Source: a virus
IMG/VR virus record: IMGVR_UViG_3300025941_000099
Span: 1 to 23,146 of that record
Direction: 5' to 3' (one strand)
Length of the DNA stretch: 23,146 bases
The notes beneath the pieces are model-generated. The model did not search any database. It saw only the letters and a program-made list of their open reading frames with translations, and was not told the DNA's origin. Made by a program: the position numbers and the translations under genes. This document shows, piece by piece, positions 12,475 to 20,162 of the stretch (its first letter is position 1; the number at the start of each line of letters is the position of its first letter).

Positions 12475-13878
12475 ATGGCTCAGGCAACAAAATACGATCA
12501 TCGCAAAAAGATCAAGTCCGACATGGACCGGGCACGCCGGCAGCTCGGGCTTAATCAGCTTGTGTTTCCCGATTGGCTGCCGAGAGTAACGCCGCAGTGG
12601 CAATGGGACTGGCCGCACCAGATCTATCTCTACAACGCTCTGCAGCGGGTGACTGACGGGCTTTGCAAACGGCTGATGATCTTCCTGCCGCCGCGGCATT
12701 CGAAATCGGAAACGGTCACCGTTCGTTATGCTGCCTGGCGGCTTGAAAACGATCCGAAAGCCAACATCATCCTCGGGTGCTATAACCAGAAACTCGCGAA
12801 CCGCTTTTCACGAAAGACCTACCGCATCGCAAAAAACCGCGTCGCGATGGCCAAGGACCGGAAGGCGGTCGAGGAATGGGAAACCGCGATCGGCGGAGGG
12901 CTGCGTGCCGTCGGCGTTGGCGGTGGTATCACCGGGTTCGGCGGAGATCTGATCCTGATCGACGACCCCGTCAAGAACCGCGAGGAGGCCGAATCGGAAG
13001 TTTATCGCGATAAATGCTGGGACTGGTTCAATGACGATCTTTACACGCGTCTCGAACCGAACGGAGCGATGGTCCTAACGATGACTCGGTGGCACGATGA
13101 CGATCTTGCCGGGCGGCTGCTGAAGGAGGTCGAAGACGGAGGCGAGAAATGGGAGGTTGTAAAGCTGCCGGCGATCGCCGAGCCGGACGATCCGTTAAAC
13201 CGTCGTGAGGGCGAGGCTCTGTGCCCGGCACGTTACGACATTGACGCACTGGAAGCCCGAAAGAAAAAGCTCGGGCCGTATTCGTTCGCAGCTCTCTATC
13301 AGCAGCGTCCGGTCCCGATCGAGGGATCGCTATTCAAACGCGAGTGGTTTGAAAAGAACTTCGTTGAGCGAGCTCCTGACGGACTGCGTTGGTGCCGCGG
13401 ATACGATCTGGCGGTCTCGCAAAAGACCTCAGCCGATTACACAGCGAGCTTTCGATGTGCGTTCGACAAGGAAGGAAATCTCTTCATCGCCGATGGCTTT
13501 CGTAAACGGATCGAGTATCCCGAGCAAAAGCGTTATGTCGTCGGCCGGATGACCAACGAACAGAAAACCGAGCACGGCGTTGAAAAGGCTCTACATGGCG
13601 AGGCTCTTGTTCAGGACCTTCGTCGTGTGCAATCGATCCGTGGCGTGCCGCTGAAGGCGATCAAGGTCGATGTCGATAAATTTACGCGGGCCCTGGGCTG
13701 GGCGAACCTCGCCGAGGAACGAAAGGTTTACCTGGTCCGCGGCGGATGGAACGCCGATTTTATCGACGAGGTATGCAGGTTCACGGGAAAGGGCGACGCT
13801 CATGATGACCAGGTCGATGCGGTCAGTGTGGCGGTCGGAATGTTGTCGAAGAGACGAGCGAAGCTGCACGCATTCTGA
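12475..13878 (+). CDS. terL: Terminase large subunit (ATPase/nuclease)
   Basis: This is a 467-aa protein. The ATPase has a Walker A variant LPPRHSKSE (residues 71-79), where the usual Gly before Lys is Ser, and a Walker B DLILIDDP (158-165). A coupling-motif-like TMTRWHDDD (202-210) follows. The nuclease domain shows GYD311LAVSQKTSADYTAS and GDAHDDQVDAVSVAVG (440-454), the acidic residues expected of an RNase-H-like fold. It packages DNA into proheads through the portal encoded next. The ribosome site GAGGTGAT lies right at the start. Length and motif order are standard for this family. Confidence 0.95.
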   Translation: MAQATKYDHRKKIKSDMDRARRQLGLNQLVFPDWLPRVTPQWQWDWPHQIYLYNALQRVTDGLCKRLMIFLPPRHSKSETVTVRYAAWRLENDPKANIILGCYNQKLANRFSRKTYRIAKNRVAMAKDRKAVEEWETAIGGGLRAVGVGGGITGFGGDLILIDDPVKNREEAESEVYRDKCWDWFNDDLYTRLEPNGAMVLTMTRWHDDDLAGRLLKEVEDGGEKWEVVKLPAIAEPDDPLNRREGEALCPARYDIDALEARKKKLGPYSFAALYQQRPVPIEGSLFKREWFEKNFVERAPDGLRWCRGYDLAVSQKTSADYTASFRCAFDKEGNLFIADGFRKRIEYPEQKRYVVGRMTNEQKTEHGVEKALHGEALVQDLRRVQSIRGVPLKAIKVDVDKFTRALGWANLAEERKVYLVRGGWNADFIDEVCRFTGKGDAHDDQVDAVSVAVGMLSKRRAKLHAF

Positions 13879-13932
13879 TGCTCGCCCTGTGTTGATCAAA
13901 AACATCGGCACGCCCAACGAGCCGCGTAGGTG

Positions 13933-13952
13933 ATTTGGAACAATTTGGAACA
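13933..13952. repeat. Tandem 10-bp repeat between terL and portal
   Basis: ATTTGGAACA occurs twice in direct succession in the 112-bp gap between terL and the portal gene. It could be a cos/pac or regulator site, or a chance slippage product; nothing else marks it. Confidence 0.5.
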
Positions 13953-13990
13953 CCGTTCTGCGACGGGGCGGCACTATTTAATTCGAAACC

Positions 13991-15394
13991 ATGAGCGATC
14001 TAACAAAGGCGGTCAAGGCACTCAAAGACAATTCCTGGTGCTATCAAAAACCGGAAGACTATTACGACGGGAAGCACAAGCTGTCGTTTGCCACGGAAAA
14101 ATTCAAGAATGCGTTCGGAGAGCTCTTTCGGGCGTTCGCGTTGAACGTGTGTCCCGCCGTGGTCGACGCGGTAGCAGATAAGCTGGTCGTTGAAAACTTT
14201 GGAGTGGACGAGGGTGACGCGAAGTCTGCCGAAGATGCCTGGTCGATCTGGCAGGCGAACCGGATGGGGCAGAGATCAGGCCAGGTACATAAGGAAGTAT
14301 TGCGTGCCGGAGATGCCTATGTGATCGTCTGGCCTGACGTCACTTCGGGCAAAGCGACGATCTATCCGAACAGGGCTGCGACCTGCACGGTCTTTTACGA
14401 TGAGGAGACGCCTGGCAAGATCCTCTGGGCCGCGAAATACTGGACGCATCTCGACGGCCGTGTGCGGCTGAATCTTTATTACGCAAATCAGATCGAAAAA
14501 TACATTGCGAAGAAGGCGGCACTTGACGACCTCTACACTCAGAAAAAAGAGCAGACGATCGAGAACCGGAACCGATACTCCGTGTTGCCCGAGGCTAAGG
14601 AGTTTCTTCCATACACCGAGGACGGACCGGAAACGATCAAGAACCCGTACGGCGTCGTGCCGGTCTTTCATTTTGCAAACAATGCCGACGTGGGGTCCTT
14701 TGGCATGTCAGAGCTAAAGCACGTCGTGCCGGTGCAGGACGCTTTGAATAAATCGGTCCTCGACATGCTGGTCGCGATGGAGTTTGCGTCGTACCGGCAG
14801 CGATGGGCTTCGGGTATCGAGATCGAGATCGATGAGACCACTGGCAAGCCAATCCCGCCGTTTACCGCCGGGGTCGAACGGCTATGGGTAACCGAGAGCC
14901 CGGAAGCGAAATTCGGAGATTTTGAGGCGACGGACCTGGAGCAATTCCTAAAGGTGAAGGACGGCATGCGTATAGACATCGCGACGGTGTCGGGCACGCC
15001 GCTGCATTATTTTCTGCTGACCGGGGCCGCCTTTCCGCAATCCGGTATATCGATCGAAAAACTAGAGTCGCGTTTTCTCAACAAAGTAAGGGACCGGATG
15101 GAAGCATTTGGCAATGTATGGGAGGACGTAATGCGATTCGCACTGCGCATCGAGAACAAGGGCAAAGACGCCCAGCTCCACACGAACTGGGCGAACCCGG
15201 CACCGCTTTCCCAAGGCGAGCAGCTCGACAATCTGCTCAAGAAAGAGCAGATGGGAGTTTCGGAAGAGCAGCTTTGGAAAGAAGCCGGATATGGCGAGAA
15301 GGACATCAAGACGATGCAGGAGGCAAATGCTGCGAAAGCCGAGGAAGAGGCGAAAAGGTTCAACGCCGGTGACCTGGGAAACAACCTTCCGTAA
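13991..15394 (+). CDS. Portal protein, SPP1 gp6 family
   Basis: This is a 467-aa protein with the order typical of SPP1 gp6-type portals. An N-terminal helical part (ALNVCPAVVDAVADKLVVENFGV, broken at residue 72) comes first. A beta wing follows (VLRAGDAYVIVWPDVTSG, ATCTVFYDEETPGKILWAAKYW), then the stem/crown segment GVVPVFHFANN ... GMSELKHVVPVQDALNKSVLDMLV. A C-terminal helical part (FPQSGISIEKLESRFLNKV) is last. It forms the dodecameric DNA gate at one vertex and docks TerL. The MuF gene follows after 3 nt, as usual for this portal type. There is no ribosome site upstream of its ATG. Confidence 0.9.
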   Translation: MSDLTKAVKALKDNSWCYQKPEDYYDGKHKLSFATEKFKNAFGELFRAFALNVCPAVVDAVADKLVVENFGVDEGDAKSAEDAWSIWQANRMGQRSGQVHKEVLRAGDAYVIVWPDVTSGKATIYPNRAATCTVFYDEETPGKILWAAKYWTHLDGRVRLNLYYANQIEKYIAKKAALDDLYTQKKEQTIENRNRYSVLPEAKEFLPYTEDGPETIKNPYGVVPVFHFANNADVGSFGMSELKHVVPVQDALNKSVLDMLVAMEFASYRQRWASGIEIEIDETTGKPIPPFTAGVERLWVTESPEAKFGDFEATDLEQFLKVKDGMRIDIATVSGTPLHYFLLTGAAFPQSGISIEKLESRFLNKVRDRMEAFGNVWEDVMRFALRIENKGKDAQLHTNWANPAPLSQGEQLDNLLKKEQMGVSEEQLWKEAGYGEKDIKTMQEANAAKAEEEAKRFNAGDLGNNLP

Positions 15395-15397
15395 TGA

Positions 15398-17059
15398 ATG
15401 TCAGTTCTCGACAACACCCTCAAGAAGCACCGCAAGCGGATTATCGATCGCGAAGAGCACGCTTTCCGCGAGATGCTGCAGGCATATAAAAACGTCGAGC
15501 GTGAACTCAAGCGATCGATCGCCGAGCTGCAGAAGAAAGTCAGTGATGCAAAGGCAGCCGGCCAAGAGATCTCACCCGCGTGGCTTCAGCAACAGGATCG
15601 TCTCAAAACTCTTGTAACCCAAGTCAAAAATCAAATAACCCGCTTCGGCGGCACTGCCTCGCGAATTACCGCCCGTGAGCAGCGGGCCGCGATCGGCATT
15701 GCGATCGACCAGACGAAGGATATGATCTCGGCGATCGCTGGAGATCCTTTCGCCGCAGGTTCGCTGCTCAACCCGACCGCGGTCGAAAATGCCGTGGGTA
15801 TGATGGGCGACGGCTCGCCGATCCTCGATTATTACGAAAAGAATCTTGCTCCTAAAGTCGCCCAGATGATCCGCCAGGAAGTGATCAAGGCCGCCGCTCT
15901 CGGCACCGATTTCAGAATGATCTCCAACCGCCTGCTGCAAACGGGACAGATCACCCGAACGCGAGCTCTCGCGACTGCCCGCACTGAAGTCAATCGTGTT
16001 CGCCGCGAGACGACACGGCAGATGTACCAGGCGAACTCGGATGTGATCACGGGCTGGGAATGGGTCGCGAGCAAATCGGCAAGGACCTGCCCGGCGTGTC
16101 TCGCTCTTGACGGCCGCGTCTTTGATCTCGACGAAGTTTTCCCTCAGCACGTTAATTGCCGCTGCACGATGATCCCGGTGATCGACGGGATCCAGCGGCC
16201 GCCGCGACAACTCGGATCGGATTGGTTCGATCAGCAGTCCGACGAGATCAAAGAGACGATCATCGGCAAGGATGGCGTGGCGGCGTATAACGAAGGGCTG
16301 GTCGGCCTTAAGGACTTTGTTGGCTGGCGAAACGACAAACGATTCGGAAAATCGGTCTATACGAAACCGCTGAGTCAGGTCCTGCTCGAAAAACCGATCG
16401 GCGAAAAGATCATCAGGACGCCGAAGAATGTTCATGTCGATTTCGAATTTGGAGCGGAAGAGGTCCTGCAGGATCTGCTGGCCAGGGATCTCAGCCACAA
16501 TGAAATCGGCGGCCTGGTAGGTGCTCTCGACGGAGCGAAGATCTCCGTTGACCACAATGATGAAGGCGGACTATTCCTCCACGTAAATCATCCGCTCATT
16601 AGCCAACAGGTCCGGAGCCTCGATCGGGATTTCAGAGGTCGCGTTTTCATGCATAACGAGATCTTCCGGGCATCGCGTACTGCACCGAAGGGTACAGGTC
16701 TCAAATCTTTCGCGACACAGGTCCTTCATGCGGGGAAATTCGGCGTCGAATATATCGATACAGACGCCGTCGGCAATTACAAGACTAGTAAGGATGCGGC
16801 TCGCTGGAATGGTTATTACACCTGGGCGAGATTTGGCTACAACGCTCAACTCGGTCCGAATGATTGGGCGATATTTCCGGAGACTTTCAAGGGTATCCAG
16901 GATCTCAACGAGCTGATGCTGCAAACTAACGGCAAATTCGTCTGGCTTTATAAGGGTACTGGCAGGCCGATGCTGTTCGATTTGGACCGGTCAAGCCGCA
17001 GCCGGAGGATCCTCGAAAAATATTTACAGGAAAAGAACTTTGCTGTAGACTTCGAGTAA
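15398..17059 (+). CDS. MuF/SPP1 gp7 head morphogenesis protein fused to a GNAT-like C-terminal domain
   Basis: This is a 553-aa protein. The N-terminal 150 residues are helical. The MuF core, about 185-265, holds RALATARTEVNRVRRETTR and the metal site C231PAC234 ... H251VNC254RC256. Classic MuF proteins end soon after this. Here about 210 further residues follow, including HNEIFRASRTAPKGTGLKS (positions 419-437), QVLHAGKFGVEYIDTDAVGN, and NGYYTWARFGYNA (471-483). A glycine loop, then a long helix, then an NGYxxWxxxGF-type motif is what I expect of GNAT-fold or related effector domains. MuF proteins can carry polymorphic toxin tails delivered with the virion. The small acidic gene downstream could be its immunity gene. 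Confidence 0.75.
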   Translation: MSVLDNTLKKHRKRIIDREEHAFREMLQAYKNVERELKRSIAELQKKVSDAKAAGQEISPAWLQQQDRLKTLVTQVKNQITRFGGTASRITAREQRAAIGIAIDQTKDMISAIAGDPFAAGSLLNPTAVENAVGMMGDGSPILDYYEKNLAPKVAQMIRQEVIKAAALGTDFRMISNRLLQTGQITRTRALATARTEVNRVRRETTRQMYQANSDVITGWEWVASKSARTCPACLALDGRVFDLDEVFPQHVNCRCTMIPVIDGIQRPPRQLGSDWFDQQSDEIKETIIGKDGVAAYNEGLVGLKDFVGWRNDKRFGKSVYTKPLSQVLLEKPIGEKIIRTPKNVHVDFEFGAEEVLQDLLARDLSHNEIGGLVGALDGAKISVDHNDEGGLFLHVNHPLISQQVRSLDRDFRGRVFMHNEIFRASRTAPKGTGLKSFATQVLHAGKFGVEYIDTDAVGNYKTSKDAARWNGYYTWARFGYNAQLGPNDWAIFPETFKGIQDLNELMLQTNGKFVWLYKGTGRPMLFDLDRSSRSRRILEKYLQEKNFAVDFE

Positions 17060-17061
17060 TT

Positions 17062-17253
17062 ATGGGAATTCCTCTGAGCGATTACGACGAGATCTTAAAT
17101 CGTCCCAGCCGTAAAGCCGGCGGCGATGATGGCCCCGTGTTGATGCGGTCAGACGAGGCTGCCCTGGACAAAGCCTGGTCCGTCGTAGCGGAGGAGGATG
17201 GCGTCGATCAGTTGCCTGATCAGCCGAGTCGCGAAGAGATCAGGAATTCCTAA
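17062..17253 (+). CDS. Small acidic protein downstream of the MuF fusion (candidate immunity or chaperone)
   Basis: This is a 63-aa acidic protein (IPLSDYDEILNRPSRKAGG, then LDKAWSVVAEEDGVDQLPDQ), starting 2 nt after the MuF stop and ending before a strong terminator. No family is recognised. Its coupling, size and charge fit an immunity or chaperone partner of the MuF C-terminal domain. An unrelated small head protein is the alternative. Confidence 0.5.
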   Translation: MGIPLSDYDEILNRPSRKAGGDDGPVLMRSDEAALDKAWSVVAEEDGVDQLPDQPSREEIRNS

Positions 17254-17268
17254 TTCTCCATCCAAAAG

Positions 17269-17310
17269 ACGAAAAAAGAGAGTCAAAAACGGCTCTCTTT
17301 TTCGTTTTTT
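17269..17310 (+). terminator. Rho-independent terminator of the packaging/head block
   Basis: The stem ACGAAAAAAGAGAG / CTCTCTTTTTCGT (one bulged A) closes a 10-nt loop and ends in TTTTTT. It stops rightward transcription before the leftward moron operon. Confidence 0.85.
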
Positions 17311-17327
17311 GCGTTCTTGCCAAATAA

Positions 17328-17351
17328 AAACCTCCACCGAAATGGAGGTTT
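17328..17351 (-). terminator. Terminator of the leftward moron operon
   Basis: The 9-bp stem AAACCTCCA / TGGAGGTTT has a 6-nt loop, followed on the minus strand by TTTTTATTT. It lies 25 bp past the stop of the Cys-rich protein gene, back to back with the rightward terminator. Confidence 0.8.
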
Positions 17352-17375
17352 CAAAGGTTCTAAGAACCGAACGGC

Positions 17376-18590
17376 CTAATGCACTAGGAAGACATCCCAA
17401 GCCCAACGGCCAATCTGAGCACCGTGAACGTCCTTTACCTTTGCCCGGTAGCGGAATTGGTTGCCATATCGATCGACTCGTTTCGATTCCTTATAATCAA
17501 GGTCGATCGACGCGAGCCCCAGTTCCGACAGGGCATGCAATTCGTCGGGTTCGGAGACCCCGTTATGATTGACATCCCTCCATAGACGCAGAGAGCTAAA
17601 AACCGAATCCTGAATCGAAATCTTACCGTCGCCATTGCCGCCATTGGCTGGCTTATCAAACTCTGCAAGAGCCCGAAAGCCGTTTTGCTTTTCCCCTTGA
17701 GCAAGCGGTGGTTGAGGAGTTGTATCTCCGAACAACTCGCTTCCGTCGTCGATGAAGTTGTTACCGTTTCTGTCGACAGCCAGCCAAGCATCGTCAGAAT
17801 CAGACGTAGTCCAGCCGACCTGTACTGGCAAACCACTACCATTGATATCAAACGTAACGCCATTGGCAAGATTAGTGAGATCGAAACCATTTCCAGAAAC
17901 GTCGATCAAAATCGGGGAGCTGTTCGGTTCGCAATCACATAGATCCAAGTCCCAATGATAGCCGGCATCACAAAACCCCATATCGCATGGTGGTGGAGTC
18001 GGCGTCGGGTATCCATCGGGGCATGAACAACTATCCCAGTCGTAAAAAGTCGGCCCGTTACAAGAATCTTGTTCCGCCAACGATAAATCGCACCAGTTGT
18101 CAACGAGAGTTAGACCGGAGCTGCAGCCGGTGGTGGGATAGGTGGTGTAATCAGCAAAACCGCCGCATGCGCCAGCACTAGGCGTGGGAGTAGGAGAAGG
18201 TCGGCAAGTTTGGCAGTCAAAGCCTCCCACGTGCACGACCTGATTGCAATCCTCCCAACTCGACTCGACACCTGTTATTTCCTTTGTCCGAGGGTTCTTA
18301 TCGCAAATATAGCTGCAGTTCGTTTTTTGGCACGCATCGAGCGGATCATTATTAATGCAATATTCCTGTTGTGCTCCAGAATCTGTGCTGGGGAAACTAC
18401 ATTTATAGAATGTTGCATAGACCTGCTTCCCGTATACGGTAACATTGTTAGCACGCGCCCAATGTTGGTCCGTAACGGTGCAAGTTTTTCCGAATTTTTT
18501 GCAATCTTGAATCTGCGTGGGGCCGCTTTGGCCCGAAATCACCAAGAAACTGCCAAACACAAGGAAAAAATATGAGAGTATTTCTTTCAT
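17376..18590 (-). CDS. Secreted Cys-rich protein with C-terminal calcium-loop domain
   Basis: This is a 404-aa protein with a signal peptide (residues 1-20). Residues 30-221 hold 20 cysteines, some in pairs such as CSC and CDC, with Pro/Thr linkers (TPTPS, PTPTPPP). The C-terminal part from SPILIDVSGNGFDLT, about 225-404, is Cys-free. It contains Asp/Asn loops (DRNGNNFIDDGSELFG, DVNHNGVSEPDEL, NGGNGDGKIS) like dockerin or EF-hand calcium sites, and ends GRWAWDVFLV. I know this C-terminal unit from large secreted proteins of acidobacteria, so the gene looks host-derived. It is the last gene of a leftward operon that also encodes a thioredoxin-like protein, and its many cysteines may be that protein's substrate. 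Confidence 0.75.
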   Translation of the reverse strand: MKEILSYFFLVFGSFLVISGQSGPTQIQDCKKFGKTCTVTDQHWARANNVTVYGKQVYATFYKCSFPSTDSGAQQEYCINNDPLDACQKTNCSYICDKNPRTKEITGVESSWEDCNQVVHVGGFDCQTCRPSPTPTPSAGACGGFADYTTYPTTGCSSGLTLVDNWCDLSLAEQDSCNGPTFYDWDSCSCPDGYPTPTPPPCDMGFCDAGYHWDLDLCDCEPNSSPILIDVSGNGFDLTNLANGVTFDINGSGLPVQVGWTTSDSDDAWLAVDRNGNNFIDDGSELFGDTTPQPPLAQGEKQNGFRALAEFDKPANGGNGDGKISIQDSVFSSLRLWRDVNHNGVSEPDELHALSELGLASIDLDYKESKRVDRYGNQFRYRAKVKDVHGAQIGRWAWDVFLVH

Positions 18591-18628
18591 TTGCAGCCGT
18601 CTCCTCGGAAGAACTGCACGGGGCTGAC

Positions 18629-19381
18629 CTACTTCTCCAAAACCTTAGCTATGGCCGCCGTATCGCCCTTCTTGTATTTTTCTAAAAGAAACCTTCGGTA
18701 AGCGTTAGCACCAACACGGGCCCCACCCGATAAACCATCTAACTCAGTGGATTCTGCATCGTCTAAGCGTGCAAGAATTGCACTCACCGATCTTCCCTTA
18801 TTCCGAAACTCTCTCCGTAAAGCGTCTTTGAACTTTGCGGCTCCATCGCGAACTTCTGCTATCATGTCAGCCCCCGCCCCTTTACCAACAGTAGTACCGT
18901 CGGAGAATTCAATGTAAACAGGTTCCAGTTCAAGAGCCTTAATCTCAGAGTCTGGCTCAACCACAGGTCCTGGAGCCATAACATGTAGTTGGCCACCCGG
19001 AGCTATCGCTTTTTTAGTTTCGGCCAAATCTGGGTTTATGTACGTGTCTGCTACGTCCAGCCGAGCATCACGCTGCTCGGCACCGTCCTTTTCGCTGATA
19101 ACGGTATATCGCACGCTCGATGCACGAATGTCTTTGTCAGTTCCGTTGATCAGTAGACAATTAAATCTTTCTATAGTGTCAGCGTTGGCAAACACCGGAT
19201 CGCATTTGATTTCGATCGGAACAATCTCACCGCCTACCATCAGGGGTTTTACGACGACCGGAATCTGCCTTTGAATAGAGGCGTCTTTATCTTGAACCTC
19301 AGCGGTTGGGGCCAAAAAGATTAGACCTCCGCAAACTAGCAGTATTATGACTCCCGCGATAAGGGATGTTTGTATCCTCAT
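18629..19381 (-). CDS. Membrane-anchored or secreted protein of unknown function
   Basis: This is a 250-aa protein. An N-terminal hydrophobic helix (residues 8-27, IAGVIILLVCGGLIFLAPTA) acts as signal or anchor. The middle, about 45-165, is beta-rich (IPIEIKCDPVFANADTIERF is typical of the style) and may be an Ig-like or NPCBM-like domain. The C-terminal 80 residues are helical (DAESTELDGLSGGARVGANAYRRFLLEKYKKG). I do not recognise a family. It is the middle gene of the three-gene leftward operon, with about 35-nt gaps on both sides, and should be exported together with its partners. Confidence 0.65.
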   Translation of the reverse strand: MRIQTSLIAGVIILLVCGGLIFLAPTAEVQDKDASIQRQIPVVVKPLMVGGEIVPIEIKCDPVFANADTIERFNCLLINGTDKDIRASSVRYTVISEKDGAEQRDARLDVADTYINPDLAETKKAIAPGGQLHVMAPGPVVEPDSEIKALELEPVYIEFSDGTTVGKGAGADMIAEVRDGAAKFKDALRREFRNKGRSVSAILARLDDAESTELDGLSGGARVGANAYRRFLLEKYKKGDTAAIAKVLEK

Positions 19382-19414
19382 ACTCTCATAATCTCCATTC
19401 TGCCCTGATCAGGT

Positions 19415-19960
19415 TTACGATGTTACTCTGCGAATTACTTCGGCCTCCGTCTCCGGTGGCAGCTTTCCAACCCAGGAATCGATAATCTCCCCCTTATCGT
19501 CGACGAGGATCAGAGTCGGAGTGCCTTCAACTTGGATGCTATCCAAGGATGCAGTCTTAACATCCAAGCTGCTCAAACCAAGTTTATTTAAATGGTCCCT
19601 GCTTTCTTCAACGTTAGACGGGAGAACGGCGACCAATTTGACGTTCTTGCCTTCCGCGCTCGAGATCAGGCGTTTATAAAACGGTGCGCTTTCATTGCAA
19701 AAGTGACAACTGGTTTGAAGAGCCAGGATGAGCGTTTTAGATCGTTCCGACCAATTAACATCCAGGGGCACACTCTTAACATCCAAGGGCGCACGTTTTC
19801 TGGCTCCTCGGGTGATTTCTGGTTTGGTCGATTGGATAGCTTCTGGTGCGGTTGATGCTGCAAAAATGTACTTATGAATCAAGTATTCGCTAGCAAAAAC
19901 CGATAACACGATGACAGAAATGCTAATAAATAGTTCTGTCTTTTTTGGGAGCGACATCAT
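19415..19960 (-). CDS. Membrane-anchored thioredoxin-like protein (CHFC)
   Basis: This is a 181-aa protein. One N-terminal membrane helix (residues 10-33) carries a periplasmic thioredoxin-like domain. It has the redox site TSC85HFC88NES after strand KTLILALQ, a helix and strand VKLVAVLPS, and the cis-Pro loop EGTP148TLILVDDKGEIIDSWVG. This is the TlpA/ResA-like order. It would handle disulfides outside the cytoplasm. As first gene of the operon ending in a 20-Cys secreted protein, it is a likely folding helper. A short tandem repeat in its linker encodes LDVKSVPLDVNW. Confidence 0.8.
   Translation of the reverse strand: MMSLPKKTELFISISVIVLSVFASEYLIHKYIFAASTAPEAIQSTKPEITRGARKRAPLDVKSVPLDVNWSERSKTLILALQTSCHFCNESAPFYKRLISSAEGKNVKLVAVLPSNVEESRDHLNKLGLSSLDVKTASLDSIQVEGTPTLILVDDKGEIIDSWVGKLPPETEAEVIRRVTS
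19755..19796 (-). repeat. 21-bp tandem repeat inside the thioredoxin-like gene
   Basis: TTAACATCCA(G/A)GGGC(A/G)CAC occurs twice with a 21-bp period, encoding a repeated PLDV segment in the linker between membrane helix and redox domain. It looks like an in-frame slippage duplication. Confidence 0.6.
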
Positions 19961-20029
19961 ACGTTAAATTGTAAAGAAAGAGAGAGAGAAGTGAAGACGT
20001 CAGATAAAACTACTACTTATTTTGCGAAC

Positions 20030-20058
20030 ATAATATGCCTACCGATTGCTCATGTCAA
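20030..20058 (-). promoter_or_regulatory. Near-consensus sigma70 promoter of the moron operon
   Basis: On the minus strand TTGACA (20058-20053), a 17-bp spacer and TATTAT (20035-20030) predict a start near 20023 and a leader of about 60 nt before the thioredoxin-like gene. It is the best promoter in the window and points to strong expression in the lysogen. Confidence 0.8.
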
Positions 20059-20079
20059 CACTTTTTTTACGCCTCACTC

Positions 20080-20161
20080 ATTCCATTTATCACAAGTCCA
20101 ATAAACCCTCGCGAAGCTTAACAAGTGCTATTTCTCGGCGCGCATGCTTTGGCTAATCTCG
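20080..20161. repeat. 82-bp duplicated element, copy 2 (candidate late-control site)
   Basis: This is the second copy of the block at 7428-7509, here directly ahead of the scaffold gene and behind the moron promoter. The rightward -10-like box TAATCT (20154-20159) would start transcription at about the scaffold ATG. The minus-strand promoter seen in copy 1 is degraded here (TTGTTA ... TTGGAC). Its preservation therefore suggests a rightward or shared role. Confidence 0.65.
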
Positions 20162-20162
20162 C

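Noticed and set aside
15572-16555. 327-residue antisense frame inside the MuF gene
   Set aside because: It is the shadow of a GC-rich gene. The sense frame carries the MuF metal motif, and the antisense frame has no motif or ribosome site.
7428-20161. The 82-bp repeats as attachment sites of an element integrated between them
   Set aside because: Essential head and packaging genes lie between the copies while the scaffold and capsid genes lie outside, and no integrase is near. A regulatory duplication fits better.
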